This document shows, in pieces, positions 1 through 6,664 of a stretch of 9,636 bases of DNA. Source of the stretch: Caldilineaceae bacterium (GTDB taxonomy: Bacteria > Chloroflexota > Anaerolineae > Caldilineales > Caldilineaceae); assembly GCA_012032975.1 (NCBI GenBank), contig JAAUPU010000046.1, forward strand, positions 1-9,636, written 5' to 3'. Numbering within the stretch: the stretch's first letter is position 1; every line of letters begins with the position of its first letter. The notes under the pieces are model-generated. The model was not told the DNA's origin. It did not search any database and saw nothing but the letters and a program-made list of their open reading frames with translations. A program made the translations under genes and the position numbers.

Positions 1-1
1 G

Positions 2-439
2 GCTGGCACGCCAACTGTGCGTCGTCTGCATGAAATTCGTTTCAACGAAGCGCCTGATTATGCACTGGGCGATGTGATCAGGGCCGACATCTTTGATGAC
101 AGCGATCTGGTCGACGTGACGGGTATTTCTAAGGGCAAGGGGTTTGCCGGTGCGGTCAAGCGTCACGGCTTCAAGGGCGGACCCAAGACTCACGGTCAGT
201 CGGATCGTCATCGTGCGCCTGGCTCGCGTGGTGCAGGCACATCCCCAGGTCATACATTTCCCGGGTCCAAGGGACCTGGGCAGATGGGCAATCGACGCGT
301 GACCGTGCAGAATATCAAGATCGCACTGGTCGATGCGGAGCGCAATTTGCTTGCTGTAAAGGGCGCTATTCCTGGCTCGAACGGCGGCTTGGTTCTTGTG
401 CGCGAGGCTGTCAAGCGCCAGAAGCCCAAGGAGAAATAA
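2..439 (+). CDS. rplC: 50S ribosomal protein L3 (5' partial)
   Basis: L3 is an early-assembling 50S protein that binds domain VI of 23S rRNA and reaches towards the peptidyl transferase centre. The window opens inside the gene. The first complete codon is at 2 and 145 residues are visible, so about 60 residues are missing against the usual length of about 209. The diagnostic core is present: [20 protein letters not shown], then [14 protein letters not shown] and [14 protein letters not shown], the central extension and its return strand. The end is the usual basic tail (VKRQKPKEK) with a TAA stop. rplD starts 2 bp later, and its Shine-Dalgarno AAGGAG lies inside the last rplC codons, so the two are probably translationally coupled. 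The visible part has no frameshift. Confidence 0.97.
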   Translation, partial: AGTPTVRRLHEIRFNEAPDYALGDVIRADIFDDSDLVDVTGISKGKGFAGAVKRHGFKGGPKTHGQSDRHRAPGSRGAGTSPGHTFPGSKGPGQMGNRRVTVQNIKIALVDAERNLLAVKGAIPGSNGGLVLVREAVKRQKPKEK

Positions 440-441
440 AG

Positions 442-1118
442 ATGTTAATGCCTGTAAAGAATATGGCTGGGGATCAGGTTGGCGAGTTTGAGTTGGATGA
501 CAGCGTCTTTGCTGCGCCGATACATCGAGGTCTGATGCATCAGGCACTTGTCCGCCAACTGGCAAATGCGCGCCAGGGCAATCACAACACCAAGCGACGT
601 GGTGAGGTTGCCGGTGGCGGACGAAAACCGTGGCGCCAGAAGGGTACTGGGCGAGCGCGTCAGGGCTCAACCCGATCTCCGCAGTGGGTTGGTGGTGGCA
701 TTGTTTCGGGCCGCATCCACGCCAATACACAAAGCAGATGCCCAAGAAGATGCATCGTGTGGCGTTACGCAGCGCGCTGACAATCAAGGCGGGCGCGGGG
801 CAGATCGTTCTGGTGGATGGTCTGAGCCAGGAGACGCCAAACACGAAGGCGTTTCTGCGTGTCTTGACTGCGTTGGGGGTTAGCGATTCGCGCGCTCTGG
901 TCGTCATTGCAGAGAAGAACGAGATCGTTCAGCGTAGTGCTAACAATTTGCCCAATGTCAAGACCTTGCTGAGTGGCTATGTCAACATCCGAGATTTTCT
1001 TGGCTCGGATGTGATCGTGATGGAGACCGCTGCCGCCACGGCAATCTCTGATTGGCTCGGTCTAGAATCAGATGCGATGGCCGAACGGGTCGACTCGGAC
1101 GAAGCGGTGGAGGAATAG
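442..1118 (+). CDS. rplD: 50S ribosomal protein L4 (frameshifted at about 703-706)
   Basis: L4 binds 23S rRNA domain I and lines the exit tunnel with L22; in Proteobacteria it also represses the S10 operon. The frame from ATG 442 (SD AAGGAG 428-433) reads [10 protein letters not shown]... and contains the L4 signature [20 protein letters not shown] followed by [10 protein letters not shown]. It then loses homology and stops at 780. The correct continuation, [20 protein letters not shown], is in another frame from 705 and runs to TAG 1116-1118. One extra T in the TTT run at 704-706 (GTT TTC GGG) joins the halves into a 225-residue protein, normal for L4. A one-base deletion error is the likely cause. 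The ATG at 448 is an alternative start, but 442 has better SD spacing (8 nt). rplW follows after 3 bp. Confidence 0.93.
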
Positions 1119-1121
1119 GCG

Positions 1122-1412
1122 ATGCATATCTATGATATTTTGAAGCGGCCGATCGTCACGGAAAAGACATCGTTGGATGTCGACTTTGCCAACAAGTACA
1201 CTTTTGAAGTTGATCTAACCGCGAATAAATTCCAGGTCAAGGATGCAGTCGAGACAGCTTTTGATGTGGTGGTGGAAGATGTCAACATCTTGGTCATGCC
1301 GGTCAAGACGGCCCGTCGTGGTAAGCGCATCGCCATTCGCAAACGCAAGTGGAAGAAGGCGATTGTCACGTTGGCAGCCGGCAACTCCATTCAATTGTTC
1401 GAAGGCGTCTAG
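1122..1412 (+). CDS. rplW: 50S ribosomal protein L23
   Basis: L23 sits at the mouth of the polypeptide exit tunnel and is the docking site for trigger factor and SRP. The 96-residue product has the family start (MHIYDILKRPIVTEKTS), the motif KYTFEVDLTANKFQVKDAVE, a basic extended loop around residues 60-80 (KTARRGKRIAIRKRKWKKA) that in other species reaches into 23S rRNA, and the closing strand AIVTLAAGNSIQLFEGV. Length is typical. The SD GGAGGA at 1109-1114 lies within the end of rplD, 7 nt from the ATG. The frame is intact. Confidence 0.97.
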   Translation: MHIYDILKRPIVTEKTSLDVDFANKYTFEVDLTANKFQVKDAVETAFDVVVEDVNILVMPVKTARRGKRIAIRKRKWKKAIVTLAAGNSIQLFEGV

Positions 1413-1430
1413 CGGAGAGGAATAGTCATC

Positions 1431-2267
1431 ATGCCTGTAAAGATTTATCGTCCTACCTCGCCTGGGCGTCGGAACATGAGCGTCTCGACATTTGATGAGA
1501 TCACGCGCACGGAACCAGAACGCTCACTGGTTGTCTCGTTGAGCAAGCAGAGTGGACGCAATAACCGGGGTGTTGTAACGGTCCGGCATCGAGGGGGTGG
1601 ACACAAACGGCGCTATCGTATTATCGATTTTCGCCGAAACAAGTTCAACATTCCTGGCCGCATCGAGACGATTGAGTACGACCCAAACCGCAGCGCTCGC
1701 ATCGCACTGGTCCTCTATGAGGATGGCGAGCGTCGCTATATTCTTGCGCCCGCTGGGATAAAGGTTGGCGATGTGGTGACATCCGGCCCAGACGCCGATA
1801 TTCGTGTCGGCAACGCGCTCCCTATTCGGAGCATTCCGTTGGGCACAATGATCCACAACATCGAACTCTATCCGGGTCGCGGTGGTCAACTTGTACGTAG
1901 TGCGGGAAATACCGCACAGTTGGTGGCTAAAGAAGGCAACAACGCTCAGGTGCGTCTGCCCAGCGGAGAAGTACGTTACATTGATATGAACTGTCTCGCC
2001 ACCATTGGCCAGGTTTCCAACCCGGATCACGGCAACCAGAATATGGGCAAGGCTGGCCGCAGGCGCTGGATGGGCAAGCGCCCATCTGTACGCGGTGTTG
2101 CCATGGATCCATCTGCCCACCCCCATGGTGGTGGTGAGGGTCGATCTCCCATCGGCATGCCCGGTCCCAAGACACCTTGGGGGAAACCTGCGTTGGGCAA
2201 AAAGACGCGGCGCAATAAACGTACCGACCAAAGCATTGTTCGCCGCCGCGGTGGCAAGCGAAAGTAA
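1431..2267 (+). CDS. rplB: 50S ribosomal protein L2
   Basis: L2 is a primary 23S rRNA binder needed for subunit association and close to the peptidyl transferase centre. The 278-residue product is full length. The N-terminal extension ([19 protein letters not shown]) leads into an OB-fold rRNA-binding domain at about residues 40-120 ([20 protein letters not shown], then [20 protein letters not shown]) and an SH3-like domain from about 125. HPHGGGEGR at residues 230-238 is the conserved loop that holds the functionally important histidine (His229 region in E. coli). The tail, [19 protein letters not shown] then [10 protein letters not shown], is canonical. SD GGAGAGG lies at 1414-1420. No frameshift is seen over 837 bp. 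Confidence 0.98.
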   Translation: MPVKIYRPTSPGRRNMSVSTFDEITRTEPERSLVVSLSKQSGRNNRGVVTVRHRGGGHKRRYRIIDFRRNKFNIPGRIETIEYDPNRSARIALVLYEDGERRYILAPAGIKVGDVVTSGPDADIRVGNALPIRSIPLGTMIHNIELYPGRGGQLVRSAGNTAQLVAKEGNNAQVRLPSGEVRYIDMNCLATIGQVSNPDHGNQNMGKAGRRRWMGKRPSVRGVAMDPSAHPHGGGEGRSPIGMPGPKTPWGKPALGKKTRRNKRTDQSIVRRRGGKRK

Positions 2268-2291
2268 GCCTGGGAAGCATAGGAGTACACA

Positions 2292-2576
2292 ATGTCTCGA
2301 TCTTTGAAAAAGGGCCCATTCGTAGACCCGAAATTGCTAAAGCGTGTCGAAGAGATGAACCGCAAAGGCGAGCGTCAGGTCTTGAAGACCTGGTCACGCG
2401 CCTCGACGATCTTTCCGCAGTTTGTGGGGCACACCATTGCTGTGCATGATGGTCGTCGCCACATTCCAGTATACGTCACTGAAAACATGGTAGGACACAA
2501 GTTGGGAGAGTTCGCGCCTACCCGGTTTTTTCGCGGTCATATCAGATCTGAAAAAGGAACGAGAGCCCGTCGTTAG
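2292..2576 (+). CDS. rpsS: 30S ribosomal protein S19
   Basis: S19 lies in the 30S head and contacts S13, 16S rRNA and the A-site finger of the 50S. The 94-residue product begins [12 protein letters not shown] and has the signatures [20 protein letters not shown], then [20 protein letters not shown]. The end is [18 protein letters not shown], where TRTFRGH is usual, so Phe replaces Thr in that motif. The SD AGGAG at 2281-2285 is 6 nt from the ATG. The gene is intact. A 74-bp gap follows before rplV, which is wide for this pair. Confidence 0.97.
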   Translation: MSRSLKKGPFVDPKLLKRVEEMNRKGERQVLKTWSRASTIFPQFVGHTIAVHDGRRHIPVYVTENMVGHKLGEFAPTRFFRGHIRSEKGTRARR

Positions 2577-2650
2577 ACGGCGACTCGTCGTTGGCGAACC
2601 CTCGCCATAGAACCCTTGTCATATAGGGAAAAGGAAATGGAGCGCCCGCG

Positions 2651-2998
2651 ATGGAAGTGCGAGCAGTAACCAAATTCACAGGGATTAGTCCGCAGAAGAC
2701 CCGATTGATCGTGAATGAGATGCGGGGAAGGCAGGCGGCAGAGGCATTGGCGTTGTTAGAGTATATGCCCCAGTCGGCGGCCAAGGTCGTGGCCAAAACC
2801 ATACGTAGCGCCGTTGCGAACGCGGAAGAAAACTATGGCCTGGAAGCCACCGATCTCTATATTGCCAGTATCGTAGCGGATGAAGCCCCGCGGCGAAAAT
2901 GGCGAAGGTTTGGTGCGCGTGGCCGCTTCAAGCCCTGGATTCGCCGCTCTTCTCACATCACTGTGGTGTTGGAAGAACGCTTTGAGGTTGAGCAGTAG
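2651..2998 (+). CDS. rplV: 50S ribosomal protein L22
   Basis: L22 has a globular domain on the 50S surface and a long beta hairpin that lines the exit tunnel beside L4. The 115-residue product shows the family order: MEVRAVTKFTGISPQKTRLI and EMRGRQAAEALALLEYMPQSAA (read as two adjoining parts), AVANAEENYGLEATDLYI, then the hairpin region IVADEAPRRKWRRFGARGRF and the closing strand RRSSHITVVLEER. The start at 2651 is chosen over an ATG at 2637, which is out of frame. A GGAG at 2639-2642 is 8 nt upstream, with AAGGA further up at 2631-2635. rpsC follows after 12 bp. Confidence 0.97.
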   Translation: MEVRAVTKFTGISPQKTRLIVNEMRGRQAAEALALLEYMPQSAAKVVAKTIRSAVANAEENYGLEATDLYIASIVADEAPRRKWRRFGARGRFKPWIRRSSHITVVLEERFEVEQ

Positions 2999-3004
2999 AG
3001 GAGG
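2999..3004 (+). promoter_or_regulatory. Perfect Shine-Dalgarno AGGAGG for rpsC (supports TTG start)
   Basis: AGGAGG directly follows the rplV TAG stop and lies 6 nt before TTG 3011. This consensus site supports TTG as the true start of S3: the next codons, GRKVHPIGFRLG, are the conserved S3 N terminus, and no in-frame ATG lies nearby. Confidence 0.85.
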
Positions 3005-3010
3005 AGAGAA

Positions 3011-3679
3011 TTGGGACGTAAAGTACATCCGATCGGATTCCGCCTGGGCATTATCAAGGATCATCGAAGTCGTTGGTTTGCCAGTGGCCAAACCTATACC
3101 AAGCAGCTTGGCGAGGATCGCCTGATCCGTCATACGATCACGACTGATCTTCCGAAGGCAGGCATCAGCAATATCGAAATCGAACGCCAGCCAAATCAGG
3201 TTGCCGTGGTGATCGATACGGCGCGGCCCGGCGTTATCATTGGCCGCAAGGGTGCCACGGTCAATCAGCTGCGTACCAAGCTGCAGGACATGACGGGCAA
3301 AAAGGTCAAAATCGACGTTCGCGAGATCAGTAGACCGGAGTTGGATGCCCGTTTGGTTGCGGAGAGCGTCGCTGAACAACTCGAGCGGCGCATCAGTTGG
3401 AAGCGCGCCATGAAGCAGTCGATTCAGAAGACGATGCGAGCTGGCGGCCAAGGCATCATGATCACCGTAGCCGGCCGTTTGGGCGGCAGCGAAATGGGGC
3501 GTGTGGATAGTGTGCGCGAGGGCCAGATCCCCCGCCATACATTGCGCGCGGACATTGATTACGGCACCGCCGAGGCCAATACGACCTTTGGAATTATCGG
3601 GGTCAAGGTCTGGCTGTATCATGGCGAGGTCATGCCTGGAGAAGAGTTTCACGCACGATTCGGCAGCACGGGCAGTTAG
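3011..3679 (+). CDS. rpsC: 30S ribosomal protein S3 (TTG start)
   Basis: S3 is in the 30S head, forms part of the mRNA entry channel and contributes to mRNA helicase activity. The 222-residue product starts at TTG: GRKVHPIGFRLGIIKDHRSRW is read across the start. It holds a type II KH domain at about residues 40-110, with the nucleic-acid loop GRKG at 78-81 (PGVIIGRKGATVNQL). The C-terminal domain follows (RRISWKRAMKQSIQKTMRAG, then HTLRADIDYG and GIIGVKVWLYHGEVMPGEE). Where many S3 proteins read EWYREG, this has DSVREG, a small local divergence. The length is at the short end because the variable C-terminal tail is absent. Intact; 63 bp separate it from rplP. Confidence 0.97.
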   Translation: MGRKVHPIGFRLGIIKDHRSRWFASGQTYTKQLGEDRLIRHTITTDLPKAGISNIEIERQPNQVAVVIDTARPGVIIGRKGATVNQLRTKLQDMTGKKVKIDVREISRPELDARLVAESVAEQLERRISWKRAMKQSIQKTMRAGGQGIMITVAGRLGGSEMGRVDSVREGQIPRHTLRADIDYGTAEANTTFGIIGVKVWLYHGEVMPGEEFHARFGSTGS

Positions 3680-3742
3680 CATTTTTTGGAATCTGCTTGG
3701 CGCCTTGTCAAACGTGCGGACCATTGAACGGAGCAAATCGTT

Positions 3743-4162
3743 ATGTTAATGCCAAAACGAGTCAAATATCGCAAGAAGCAGCGCGGCCGGATCAAAGGAA
3801 TGGCGCATCGCGGGAATACGGTTGCATTCGGCACATTTGGTCTACAGGCTATGGAGCCAGAGTTTGTTACCAGCCGTCAAATCGAAGCTGCTCGACGCGC
3901 CATCGTCCGCTATATTCGTCGCGGCGGCAAGATTTGGATTCGGATATTTCCTGACAAGCCGTTTACGAAACGTGCGGCCGAGACCCGGATGGGTTCGGGT
4001 AAAGGTAATGTCGAACACTGGATTGCTCCTGTCAAGCCTGGCCGTGTGATCCTAGAGATGGCTGGTGTGCAGGAGGATCTGGCGCGCGAGGCCCTTCGGC
4101 TGGCCGCCCACAAGTTGCCACTGCGCACCCAGTTTATCACGCGGGAAGATTACAGCGCATAG
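3743..4162 (+). CDS. rplP: 50S ribosomal protein L16
   Basis: L16 binds near the A-site tRNA elbow and orients aminoacyl-tRNA in the 50S. The 139-residue product has the canonical start [20 protein letters not shown], then [16 protein letters not shown] and [20 protein letters not shown]. The core [20 protein letters not shown] and [20 protein letters not shown] follows, then [20 protein letters not shown]. The SD GGAG at 3730-3733 is 9 nt from ATG 3743. The second in-frame ATG (3749) is less likely because MLMPKR is conserved in many L16 proteins. No frameshift. An 82-bp gap follows. Confidence 0.97.
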   Translation: MLMPKRVKYRKKQRGRIKGMAHRGNTVAFGTFGLQAMEPEFVTSRQIEAARRAIVRYIRRGGKIWIRIFPDKPFTKRAAETRMGSGKGNVEHWIAPVKPGRVILEMAGVQEDLAREALRLAAHKLPLRTQFITREDYSA

Positions 4163-4244
4163 CCTAGCCCACGGCGGCGTCACGCAGTCAATTGGGCCAG
4201 GTGACAAGGCTTGTTGGCGGAATTTCGACGAGGAGAGTTAAGCG

Positions 4245-4448
4245 GTGAAAGCAATTGAGATGCGGTCCATGACCGAACTGGAGTTGGCCAATCTGCTGGA
4301 TGATGCGCATCAGGAGCTCTTTAATCTGCGCTTCCAGCGGGCCTCCGGAAAGTTGACGAATACGGCCCGTGTCAGGCACGTGCGCCGGAATATTGCTCGG
4401 CTCAATACCATATTACGCGAGCGCGGGCTGGTTGCCGAGGCTGAATAA
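4245..4448 (+). CDS. rpmC: 50S ribosomal protein L29 (GTG start)
   Basis: L29 is a small helical-hairpin protein at the exit tunnel rim, next to L23. The 67-residue product starts at GTG 4245 with AGGAG at 4231-4235, 9 nt upstream. Two alpha helices are predicted, at about residues 9-33 ([20 protein letters not shown]) and 40-60 ([20 protein letters not shown]). The turn [13 protein letters not shown] between them is the usual L29 motif. Its TAA stop overlaps the AAGGAG of rpsQ, which begins 14 bp on. The frame is intact. Confidence 0.95.
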   Translation: MKAIEMRSMTELELANLLDDAHQELFNLRFQRASGKLTNTARVRHVRRNIARLNTILRERGLVAEAE

Positions 4449-4462
4449 GGAGAGTAGGACAT

Positions 4463-4721
4463 ATGCGTGAACAGCGTAAAACCCTGGTCGGCACGGTCAC
4501 CAGTGATAAGATGGACAAGACCGTGGTGGTCACGGTAGAACGGGTGACGCGCCATCCCTTGTATGGGCAAAGTGATCCGTGTGAACAAGAAATACAAAGC
4601 GCACGACGAAGAGAACTCTGCCCGGATTGGTGACAGCGTGCAGATCTGCGAGTGCAGGCCGATCAGCAAGGACAAGAAGTTTTTCGTTCAGGAAATCTTG
4701 GAACGGGCCGAAATTGTCTAG
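4463..4721 (+). CDS. rpsQ: 30S ribosomal protein S17 (frameshifted at 4565-4567)
   Basis: S17 is a primary 16S rRNA-binding OB-fold protein of the 30S body. From ATG 4463 (SD AAGGAG 4447-4452) the frame reads [20 protein letters not shown] then [15 protein letters not shown], a clear S17 N terminus. It then runs out of homology and ends at a TGA near 4631. The continuation [40 protein letters not shown] and [10 protein letters not shown] is in frame 3 and stops at TAG 4719-4721. Removing one G from GGG at 4565-4567 joins the two parts into 85 residues, the normal size. No single intact reading frame covers the gene as written, so automatic callers may miss it. Confidence 0.92.
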
Positions 4722-4739
4722 GACAAGAGGGTTGAGACG

Positions 4740-5107
4740 ATGATTCAGCAAGAAAGCCGACTCAAGGTTGCCGACAACACAGGCGCCAAAGAGTTGTTGA
4801 CGATCCGTGTCAAAGGTGGCAGCATGCGCCGTTATGCCGCGGTAGGGGATGAGATTGTGGCCACCGTCAAAGCAGCGAGCCCCAATGGCACCGTCAAGAA
4901 GGGCGATGTCGTGCGCGCCGTGATTGTGCGGACCAAGCGGTCAGTGCGCAGGGATGATGGCAGCTACATTCGTTTCGACGAGAATGCCGCGGTCATTGTG
5001 GATGATCATAAAGCCCCGAGGGGGACGCGCATTTTTGGACCGGTGGCCGGGAATTGCGCGAAGGGGGATACATGAGAATCGTGTCCCTAGCGCCAGAAGT
5101 ACTCTAG
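4740..5107 (+). CDS. rplN: 50S ribosomal protein L14 (frameshifted near 5047-5048)
   Basis: L14 binds 23S rRNA and bridges to the 30S subunit (bridges B5/B8); it is also the site where silencing factor RsfS docks. From ATG 4740 the product reads [20 protein letters not shown], then the L14 signature region [20 protein letters not shown] and [13 protein letters not shown]. As written it ends NCAKGDT at 5075, which is not an L14 tail. Adding one C to the CC at 5047-5048 gives [20 protein letters not shown] then EVL with TAG at 5105-5107. That makes 122 residues, the standard L14 length with the standard C terminus. SD is weak (GAGG 4727-4730). The correct frame ends 61 bp before rplX. Confidence 0.93.
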
Positions 5108-5126
5108 CTGACGTCGCGCGTCAGTT
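5106..5126 (+). other. Inverted repeat in the rplN-rplX gap
   Basis: CTGACG (5108-5113) and CGTCAG (5119-5124) are perfect complements around a 5-nt loop. A G-U and an A-U pair at the base use the last two bases of the reconstructed rplN stop codon. There is no T tract after it, so an intrinsic terminator is unlikely. It could be a small mRNA hairpin 28 nt before the rplX Shine-Dalgarno. The function is unknown. Confidence 0.3.
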
Positions 5127-5168
5127 GACGCGTTGAGTAGACCCGGCCACACGAGGAGTAGGTGTAGC

Positions 5169-5531
5169 ATGAACTTAAAGATCTGCAAAGGGGATTCCGT
5201 AGAAGTCATAGCCGGCAACGACAAAGGCTTTCGCGGCGAAGTGCGTGAAGTGATTCGTAAGAAGCGGAAAGACGGAAGTTACGATCCGAATCGTGTATAC
5301 GTGATTATTGCTGGCGCCAATTTGGTGATTAAGCACCAACGGTCAACAGGTCAGGTACGCACCCAGACTGGTCGTATTGAGAAGGAAGCGCCGATCCACA
5401 TCAGCAATATTATGCTGGTGGGTACCGATGGGCGTGCGACGCGCTCAGGATATGAGGTGGCTTCTAATGGCGAGAAAACCCGTGTTGATCGCCGCAGCGG
5501 TGACCCGTTGCCGAAGCCGACCGAGAACTAG
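5169..5531 (+). CDS. rplX: 50S ribosomal protein L24
   Basis: L24 is one of the two proteins that start 50S assembly; it binds domain I of 23S rRNA with an SH3-like KOW fold. The 120-residue product begins MNLKICKGDSVEVIAGNDKG, where KGDSVEVIAGNDKGFRGEV is the KOW motif (about residues 7-26). GANLVIKHQRSTGQVRTQTG and EKEAPIHISNIMLV follow, then a C-terminal part (RATRSGYEV... RVDRRSGDPLP) like that of other bacterial L24 proteins. The same frame is open upstream to an ATG at 5133. The start at 5169 is preferred because it gives the family N terminus and has AGGAG at 5154-5158, 10 nt upstream. It is followed by a 105-bp gap. Confidence 0.95.
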   Translation: MNLKICKGDSVEVIAGNDKGFRGEVREVIRKKRKDGSYDPNRVYVIIAGANLVIKHQRSTGQVRTQTGRIEKEAPIHISNIMLVGTDGRATRSGYEVASNGEKTRVDRRSGDPLPKPTEN

Positions 5532-5594
5532 GGCACAGTAGGACCATTCTGCAACGACAGACATTGAGCATTTTTGCATAGATTCGTCTGACCT

Positions 5595-5615
5595 GGCGCC
5601 GTACTCATCGGCGCT
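5595..5615 (+). other. GC-rich hairpin just before the rplE ribosome binding site
   Basis: GCGCCG (5596-5601) and CGGCGC (5609-5614) pair perfectly around a 7-nt loop, and a G-U pair at 5595/5615 extends the stem to 7 bp. It ends 8 nt before the rplE Shine-Dalgarno at 5623-5628. In E. coli, S8 represses the spc operon by binding mRNA at the rplX-rplE junction, so a structure here could be regulatory. I did not recognise the S8-binding core in it, and the repressor role is only an inference. Confidence 0.35.
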
Positions 5616-5622
5616 TGCGGGC

Positions 5623-5628
5623 AAGGAG
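5623..5628 (+). promoter_or_regulatory. Shine-Dalgarno AAGGAG deciding the rplE start
   Basis: AAGGAG is only 2 nt from the ATG at 5631 but 8 nt from the in-frame ATG at 5637. The spacing favours 5637 as the initiator, giving [10 protein letters not shown]... rather than MRMSENG.... Confidence 0.7.
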
Positions 5629-5636
5629 CAATGAGA

Positions 5637-6210
5637 ATGAGTGAAAATGGAACGCAGCCGGCGCCTGTACCGCGTTTGAAAGTGCGGTACCGTGAAGAAG
5701 TCGTGCCGGCAATGATGAAAGAAATTGGCTACAGCAACATCATGCAGGTGCCGCGCTATGAAAAGATATCGATAAACATTGGCCTCGGCGAAGCCCTGCA
5801 GAACAGTAAAGCGATTGAAGCTGCCACAAAACGACCTGGGGATCATGACCGGCCAGAAGGCCGTTGTCACTCGCGCACGGAAGTCGATCGCGGTCTATAA
5901 ACTGCGAGAGGGCATGCCCATTGGCGCAAAAGTAACTTTGCGTGGCAATCGCATGTGGGACTTTTTGGATCGATTGATCAACGTCGTCTTGCCCCGGCAA
6001 AGGGACTTCCAGGGAATATCGCCTGATTCGTTCGATGGCCGCGGCAACTACAGCATTGGCCTTCGTGAACAGCTGGTTTTCCCTGAGATCGACTACGACT
6101 TGGTTGACAAGGTCCGCGGTTTGGAGATTACGATTGTGACCACTGCGCAGACTGATGAAGAGGCGCGACGTATGTTGGCGCTGATGGATATGCCTTTTCG
6201 CCGATCCTAG
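5637..6210 (+). CDS. rplE: 50S ribosomal protein L5 (frameshifted at 5828-5831)
   Basis: L5 belongs to the 5S rRNA-L5-L18 complex of the 50S central protuberance and contacts P-site tRNA. The first frame gives [20 protein letters not shown], then [20 protein letters not shown] and [10 protein letters not shown]. It then derails and ends at 5900. The frame that continues the protein, [20 protein letters not shown], begins at 5830 and runs through [20 protein letters not shown], then [20 protein letters not shown], to TAG at 6208-6210. Removing one A from the AAAA at 5828-5831 gives [12 protein letters not shown] and a 190-residue protein, normal for L5. ATG 5637 is preferred on SD spacing; 5631 would add two residues. 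Confidence 0.93.
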
Positions 6211-6213
6211 GTG

Positions 6214-6272
6214 GTCGGCTTGTCCTTTGTGCATCTTCGGTGCAGGCGAAAACGAATCGTCTGAGCCGACGA
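6214..6272 (+). other. Possible alternative RNA structures in the rplE-rpsN gap
   Basis: GTCGGCT (6214-6220) is complementary to AGCCGAC (6264-6270), enclosing a small TGCA/TGCA hairpin at 6230-6244 with a TTCG-containing loop. TCGTC (6257-6261) can instead pair with GACGA (6268-6272). The two pairings share bases and exclude each other. In a 110-bp gap this may be chance. It is listed because there is no gene here and the outer stem is a perfect 7 bp. Confidence 0.2.
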
Positions 6273-6320
6273 CAGATGCATCGGTAACATTGACGAAGAC
6301 AGGTTTGGAGAAGAACAACT

Positions 6321-6503
6321 GTGGCGAAAAAGTCCATGATGGCCCGTGAGAAGAATCGGAAATTTGACGTGCGCGTGCGCAATCGATGCCAGATGTGTGG
6401 CCGTCCACGCGGTTACATGCGGCGATTCGGCCTCTGTCGTATCTGTTTTCGTCAAGAAGCTCTGAAAGGCAACTTGCCGGGCGTCGTGAAGTCGAGTTGG
6501 TAG
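6321..6503 (+). CDS. rpsN: 30S ribosomal protein S14, type Z (zinc ribbon; GTG start)
   Basis: S14 is a late-assembling protein of the 30S head. This 60-residue copy is the short zinc-binding form: Cys23-x2-Cys26 (CQMC) and Cys39-x2-Cys42 (CRIC) make a four-cysteine zinc site. It starts [20 protein letters not shown] and continues [20 protein letters not shown] and [14 protein letters not shown], the standard type Z ending. The start is GTG 6321 with GGAG at 6307-6310, 10 nt upstream. The AAG-AAC stretch between them is A-rich. A zinc-free S14 elsewhere in the genome is possible, as in species with Zur control, but nothing here shows it. A 247-bp gap follows. Confidence 0.96.
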   Translation: MAKKSMMAREKNRKFDVRVRNRCQMCGRPRGYMRRFGLCRICFRQEALKGNLPGVVKSSW

Positions 6504-6540
6504 TGAGTCTCGCCGCCAGTGGGCGGGGCATATGAAGTGA

Positions 6541-6642
6541 TTGACTGGAATCGAATTCGACTTTGGCCTGTTTGTGGACTATAACGTGGCCCGCAATCGT
6601 GCTGTTGAGTTTGATCCGGATACTAACTACAATTTTCTGTGA
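6541..6642 (+). other. Unexplained 33-codon open frame with protein-like composition
   Basis: In the 247-bp gap between rpsN and rpsH, a frame opening at TTG 6541 reads MTGIEFDFGLFVDYNVARNR, then AVEFDPDTNYNFL and a TGA at 6640-6642. The composition (alternating acidic and aromatic residues, FDPDTNYNF) and the varied third codon positions look more like a real protein end than noise. There is no clear Shine-Dalgarno and the start is not ATG. A TGA at 6538 closes the same frame just upstream. It could be a small peptide, the tail of a decayed gene, or a larger frame broken by indels like its neighbours. I do not recognise a family. Confidence 0.18.
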
Positions 6643-6664
6643 GCGCCTGATTCTGATCTACGAT

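Noticed and set aside
630..704. The upstream part of the frame carrying the L4 C-terminal half, taken as a separate gene start
   Set aside because: The first 25 codons of that frame are a shadow of L4. Only from 705 on does it carry L4 sequence, joined to the first half by one missing T.
1524..2231. A 235-codon open frame on the - strand opposite rplB
   Set aside because: It is a shadow of L2, with a Cys/His/Ala-rich composition typical of antisense translation.
3682..3687. Run of T shortly after the rpsC stop as a possible terminator
   Set aside because: No stable GC-rich stem directly precedes the T run, and the operon continues on the same strand.
2756..3736. A 326-codon open frame on the - strand, antisense to rplV and rpsC
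   Set aside because: It lies wholly opposite strongly conserved r-protein genes, has no recognisable domain, and long antisense frames arise from codon bias.
5133..5168. Upstream ATG giving a 12-residue extension of L24
   Set aside because: It is not part of the family N terminus, and it lacks a Shine-Dalgarno, whereas AGGAG precedes ATG 5169.
6513..6526. CCGCC/GGCGG inverted repeat just after rpsN
   Set aside because: Only a 5-bp stem with a 4-nt loop and no T tract; too weak to call a terminator or regulatory element.
5740..6531. A 263-codon open frame on the - strand opposite rplE and rpsN
   Set aside because: It covers the L5 and S14 genes and has no family resemblance. It is a shadow frame, although it is also open back through part of the rpsN-rpsH gap.
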